Shown here: positions 49,312 to 52,386 of the stretch, piece by piece
Layout of the letters: every line of letters begins with the position of its first letter
Position numbering within the stretch: position 1 is the stretch's first letter
Assembly: GCA_028279585.1 (NCBI GenBank)
Contig: JANQNL010000148.1
Coordinates: 1 to 52,386 of the forward strand
Direction: 5' to 3'
DNA from: Thermoplasmatota archaeon
GTDB lineage: Archaea > Thermoplasmatota > Penumbrarchaeia > JANQNL01
Length of the DNA stretch: 52,386 bases
Notes under the pieces: generated by a model
Databases searched by the model: none
Seen by the model: only the letters and a program-made list of their open reading frames with translations
Told to the model about the DNA's origin: nothing
Translations under genes and position numbers: made by a program

Positions 49312-50065
49312 TCTCTATCATCTCCTCTGCCAGGGCCTGATATGCTATTGAGCCCTTGCAGTCAGGGTCGTAGAGGATGACGGGCTTTCCAAAGCTGGGA
49401 GCCTCACCCAATCGGACGTTCCTTGGGATCCTGGTCTTGTAGACCTTCTCTGCGAAATACTCCTCGACCTCGGATACGACCTGGTTCGAAAGATTTGTCC
49501 TCTGGTCGTACATGGTCATGAGGATACCTTCGAGCTCAAGTTCTTCATTGAGCCCGTTCTGCACAAGTGCGATGGTGTCGAGCAGTTCGCTCATACCCTC
49601 AAGTGCATAGAACTCGCACTGCAGTGGGATGAGAACTGAATCTGAAGCGATAAGACAGTTTAGCGTGATGAGCCCAAGGGATGGTGGACAATCGATGAAG
49701 ATGTAATCGTAGTCGTCCTTGACCTCGGCCAGAGCGTTGGTCAGGATCATCTCCCTGTCCTCGACGTCAACTAGCTCGATACCAGCTCCCGCAAGCTGAA
49801 CGTTCGAAGCAATGATGTCAAGGTTTTCGAGCTCGGTATGCAATATTGCGTCGGACACGTTGCACTGGCTTACGAAGATCTCGTAGATGGTATACTCGAC
49901 ATCGTTCTTATCGAAGCCGAGACCCGAGGTCGCGTTGCCCTGTGTGTCCGTATCAATGACCAGTGCCCTCTTTCCCTTCACAGCCATGGATGCTGATAGG
50001 TTTATCGAGGTAGTGGTCTTTCCAACCCCTCCTTTCTGGTTCACAATGGAAATGACCTTGGCCAT
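49304..50065 (-). CDS. parA: ParA/Soj-type ATPase
   Basis: ATG 50065 (MAKVISIVNQ) lies 6 nt behind AGGTGG; 253 residues, the standard length of chromosomal Soj proteins. It has the deviant Walker A KGGVGKTT (11-18, signature lysine K11), DTDTQGN (D40), Walker B IFIDCPP (122-128) and the Soj-type C-terminal PRNVRLGEAPSFGKPV. ParA dimers bind nonspecific DNA with ATP and move or space cargo on the nucleoid as ParB-type partners trigger hydrolysis. No N-terminal HTH is present (type Ib-like). It heads an operon with two genes encoding ParB-type N-peptides but no ParB, so the cargo is not an obvious parS centromere. A TATA-like CTATATA (about 50096-50102) lies upstream. Confidence 0.93.
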   Translation of the reverse strand: MAKVISIVNQKGGVGKTTTSINLSASMAVKGKRALVIDTDTQGNATSGLGFDKNDVEYTIYEIFVSQCNVSDAILHTELENLDIIASNVQLAGAGIELVDVEDREMILTNALAEVKDDYDYIFIDCPPSLGLITLNCLIASDSVLIPLQCEFYALEGMSELLDTIALVQNGLNEELELEGILMTMYDQRTNLSNQVVSEVEEYFAEKVYKTRIPRNVRLGEAPSFGKPVILYDPDCKGSIAYQALAEEMIENG

Positions 50066-50206
50066 AGTATCCACCTATTATAATAAAAGCTGACTCTATA
50101 TCCAATATGTCATATATAACCCTTTATTGAGTGTCCTTGTTCCAGATGCATGATTTTGTGGTATTTTCACAGTGGGACCTTTGGGTAAGACCGGGGGCAG
50201 ACAACG

Positions 50207-50216
50207 TAAATATAAT
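50207..50216 (+). promoter_or_regulatory. TATA box of the aldehyde dehydrogenase gene
   Basis: TAAATATAAT predicts transcription near 50238, just before the AAGGAGG ribosome-binding site (50244-50250). Confidence 0.55.
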
Positions 50217-50221
50217 CATTC

Positions 50222-50234
50222 GACCCTAGGGGTC
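50222..50234. promoter_or_regulatory. Palindrome between TATA box and start site of the aldehyde dehydrogenase gene
   Basis: GACCCTAGGGGTC is a near-perfect palindrome placed where a bound repressor would block initiation. It resembles the larger palindrome at 1691-1708. Confidence 0.4.
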
Positions 50235-50257
50235 ATATCACCCAAGGAGGCTTGAAA

Positions 50258-51673
50258 ATGCAGATGATCGTAGGCTCCGAGCTAAAGGGCCCATCCGATG
50301 GTGGATGGATGGATGTGTTGAACCCCGCAACGCTTGAGGTCATTAACAGGGTGCCAAAGGCCAATGTCGAGGATGTCGAACAGGCTTGCGCGATCTCTGC
50401 AGAGTCGCAACACCTCTGGTCTGACCTGACCTTTGATCAAAGGAAGAAGGTCTTGGCGCAGATAGCAGACGATATCAAAGCTAACATGGACGACATTGCA
50501 GCCACCATCACAGCAGAGGTCGGTAAGCCACTCGGTGAGGCAAAGCACGAGGCACTGGCCTGTGCTTCGACGTTCAAGTTCTTCTCCACCCTCGATGTCG
50601 AGGAAGAGGTCCTGAACGATACAGAATCTGTGCGGCTATCTGTCATCCACCGCCCAATCGGGCCTTGCGCGCTCATCCTTCCCTGGAACTTCCCGTTCGC
50701 CCTGATGGGATGGAAATCTGCACCCGCTCTGCTTGCGGGAAATCCACTGGTGGTCAAGCCTGCACCTACGACCCCGCTTGGGAACATGAAGCTCGGTAAT
50801 ATCCTGGCTGACCGGTTGCCCAAGGGCATCATCAGCGTTGTCACCGGTGCCGACGATGTCGGCAAGGCTCTGGTCACATCCAAGCACATCAGGCGCGTCT
50901 CGTTCACCGGAAGCGTGGAGACCGGCCCAAAGGTCCTGGAAGGTATTGCAGCCTCTGGGTTGAAAAAGGTCTCTCTAGAGCTTGGTGGAAATGATGCTGC
51001 TATCGTTGCAAAGGACTTCGATCTGTCCAAGGTCGCAAGCCTCATGTGGTCCTCGTTCAGGAACGCCGGTCAGGTCTGTATCGCGGTGAAGCGAGTGTAC
51101 GTGGAGGAACCACTCTACGAGGACCTGGTCAAGGCCTACGTTGCCAGCATGGATGGCATCAAGGTAGGCAACGGCGCAGAAGCAGGAGTGAACATGGGGC
51201 CACTGAACAACCTCCCTCAGCTCAAGGTTGTCCAGAACATGGTGCAGGACACAAAGGACAATGGTGGAACGATCAAGTTCGGCGGTAACACGCTCATGGG
51301 CCAGGAAGGGTTCCCGGGATATTTCCATGAACCAACTGTCTGCACCGATGTCGACGAGTCCTTCTCAGTGGTCAGTAACGAGCAGTTCGGCCCGATCGTG
51401 CCCATTGTTCCTGTTCCTTCCATCGACGATGCCCTTGACCGTGTGAACTCCAGCAGGTTTGGTCTTGGAGGATCTGTCTGGACAAACGACATGGAACTTG
51501 CCCGTAGGGTCTCGGAGCATATGCAGTGCGGGACGTCGTGGATCAATACCCACATGATCGTTGAGAAGAACGCTCCATTCGGTGGGGTAAAGGCCTCCGG
51601 TATCGGAAGGGAACTTGGAAGATGGGGCTTCGAAGAGTTCACAGAGCCCAAGACCATCTACATGAAGAAATAG
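50258..51673 (+). CDS. NAD(P)-dependent aldehyde dehydrogenase
   Basis: ATG 50258 lies 7 nt behind AAGGAGG, better placed than TTG 50252; 471 residues, the family length. Catalytic features are complete: PWNFP with N144, nucleotide-binding FTGSVETG (about 216-223), ELGGND with E241 as general base, and GQVC with nucleophile C274. NEQFGPIVPI and the C-terminal FGGVKASGIGRELG are also typical. It oxidises an aldehyde to the acid; the closest functional types are succinate-semialdehyde- or general medium-chain aldehyde dehydrogenases, but the substrate cannot be fixed. It is monocistronic, divergent from parA, and converges on the glycosyltransferase gene with 2 bp between stops. Confidence 0.93.
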   Translation: MQMIVGSELKGPSDGGWMDVLNPATLEVINRVPKANVEDVEQACAISAESQHLWSDLTFDQRKKVLAQIADDIKANMDDIAATITAEVGKPLGEAKHEALACASTFKFFSTLDVEEEVLNDTESVRLSVIHRPIGPCALILPWNFPFALMGWKSAPALLAGNPLVVKPAPTTPLGNMKLGNILADRLPKGIISVVTGADDVGKALVTSKHIRRVSFTGSVETGPKVLEGIAASGLKKVSLELGGNDAAIVAKDFDLSKVASLMWSSFRNAGQVCIAVKRVYVEEPLYEDLVKAYVASMDGIKVGNGAEAGVNMGPLNNLPQLKVVQNMVQDTKDNGGTIKFGGNTLMGQEGFPGYFHEPTVCTDVDESFSVVSNEQFGPIVPIVPVPSIDDALDRVNSSRFGLGGSVWTNDMELARRVSEHMQCGTSWINTHMIVEKNAPFGGVKASGIGRELGRWGFEEFTEPKTIYMKK

Positions 51674-51675
51674 GT

Positions 51676-52386
51676 TCAACCGAGGAGGCTTTTGTAAGCC
51701 TTGATGTGGTCGTACGTTGTCTTTTCCAGGCTGAACTTGTCACAGATCTTCTGCCGTCCATTGGATCCAGATCGGGTAAGGTAGCCCTTTCCCATCAACT
51801 CGACGGCTTCGTCTGCCAGAGCGTTGATGTCTGCAGGTTCGACAAGGATGCCTCGGACACCATCGTCGAGGATGGACTTGAGACCACCCACAGAGAATGC
51901 GGCCACGGGTGTTCCGCAGGCCAAGGATTCAAGGGCGACGATCCCGAGCCCTTCGCGTTCAGACGGAAGGATGATCGACCTGCAGCTTTGGTACGAACGG
52001 ACCAAGGCCTTACCTTTGAGAAGTTTCGTGAGCTTAACGTTATCCTCAAGACCTAGCCGTGCCCGGGTCTCGATGACCTCTGTCCAGAGAGGTCCATCCC
52101 CTACCATCACGAACTGAGCGTCATCTCCCACTTGCTCTTTGATCTTGGCAAATGTTTCTAGAGCTTGGATGGGGCCTTTTTCCGGTCTGAACATCCCTAC
52201 GAACCCACAGTGGTAGGTCCGCTCGACCTCATCAGAGGGGGTGAACCGATCAGTGTCCACACCATTGGTGATGACCTTGACCTCGATGTCGAATATCCTC
52301 TCGGCCATCCCCGCAAGTTCGTCAGAGACCGCGATAATGAGGTCTGCATCGGAAAGGACCGTTCCATTGACCTGCCTGAAACCAGG
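51676..52386 (-). CDS. GT4-family glycosyltransferase, C-terminal part, cut by the window edge
   Basis: The frame is open from the stop at 51676 to the window edge (236 residues visible), so the N-terminal acceptor domain is mostly missing. Visible features of a GT-B fold GT4 enzyme: SDADLIIAVSDELA, VITNGVDTDRF, the donor-domain start GFVGMFRPEKGP, and the EX7E motif EGLGIVALE within PSEREGLGIVALESLACGTP. It transfers a sugar from a nucleotide-sugar donor, probably for surface glycans or glycoprotein, which would fit the sequon-rich surface proteins here (inference). Donor and acceptor are unknown. Confidence 0.9.
   Translation of the reverse strand, partial: PGFRQVNGTVLSDADLIIAVSDELAGMAERIFDIEVKVITNGVDTDRFTPSDEVERTYHCGFVGMFRPEKGPIQALETFAKIKEQVGDDAQFVMVGDGPLWTEVIETRARLGLEDNVKLTKLLKGKALVRSYQSCRSIILPSEREGLGIVALESLACGTPVAAFSVGGLKSILDDGVRGILVEPADINALADEAVELMGKGYLTRSGSNGRQKICDKFSLEKTTYDHIKAYKSLLG

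Overview
The window reads as chromosomal DNA of an archaeon, most likely a Thermoplasmatota-type euryarchaeon (inference). The evidence is archaeal TATA boxes 25-27 bp upstream of many start codons with little or no leader, DUF835 and DUF131-type proteins, a GTPase-less SelB-like protein, archaeosortase-style C-terminal tails, and very large surface proteins with PKD, carboxypeptidase-regulatory-like and thrombospondin-3-type calcium repeats. No tRNA, rRNA, CRISPR array or intact insertion sequence was seen. About 39 genes or gene fragments are supported; many start codons were moved to fit a ribosome-binding site or a TATA box.

Layout. 1-4,100: AT-rich accessory stretch with a cut membrane protein, a winged-helix/zinc-ribbon regulator, a LamG-like surface protein, a ferritin-like protein and an unknown. 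4,135-9,090: a STAND NTPase with winged helix and TPRs coupled to a Toprim protein, then dCTP deaminase and a cytosolic beta-propeller. 9,167-10,770: an orphan RelB-like antitoxin with a decayed RelE toxin, and two small exported proteins. 10,905-14,721: membrane protein and CARDB-type surface protein. 15,200-19,675: four-gene operon of 2-hydroxyacyl-CoA-dehydratase-like subunits and two BadF/HgdC activators. 19,888-27,433: giant FG-GAP/PKD surface protein and a tandem pair of sorted surface paralogues. 27,806-35,725: Ca2+ P-type ATPase, SelB-like protein, proline/acidic-repeat protein, DUF131 protein, FAH hydrolase and unknowns. 35,954-38,953: third giant surface protein. 39,319-50,065: a HEAT protein, a HEAT-DnaA-DUF835-zinc-ribbon protein, a GNAT, and a ParA operon. 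50,258-end: aldehyde dehydrogenase and a cut GT4 glycosyltransferase.

Three things stand out. (1) A bacterial-type DnaA AAA+ module, with Walker A/B, initiator-specific helices, arginine finger and sensor II, sits inside a 1,223-residue archaeal protein that lacks the DnaA DNA-binding domain. (2) Only a GNAT gene away, a Soj-like ParA is translationally coupled to two proteins that carry the ParA-stimulating N-terminal peptide of ParB (G[KR]GL.ALI) but no ParB CTPase or DNA-binding domain; one ends in TPRs. This looks like a ParA-driven positioning system with a non-chromosomal or unknown cargo. (3) Six copies of a nested inverted-repeat element of about 90-150 bp, five of them at gene 3' ends, have arms that differ between copies but stay complementary, while their unpaired spacers keep conserved motifs (CRACCNNTCTTY, CCANAA, AGCG-like loop). 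That is the signature of a structured RNA or DNA-hairpin element, and I know of no family it matches.
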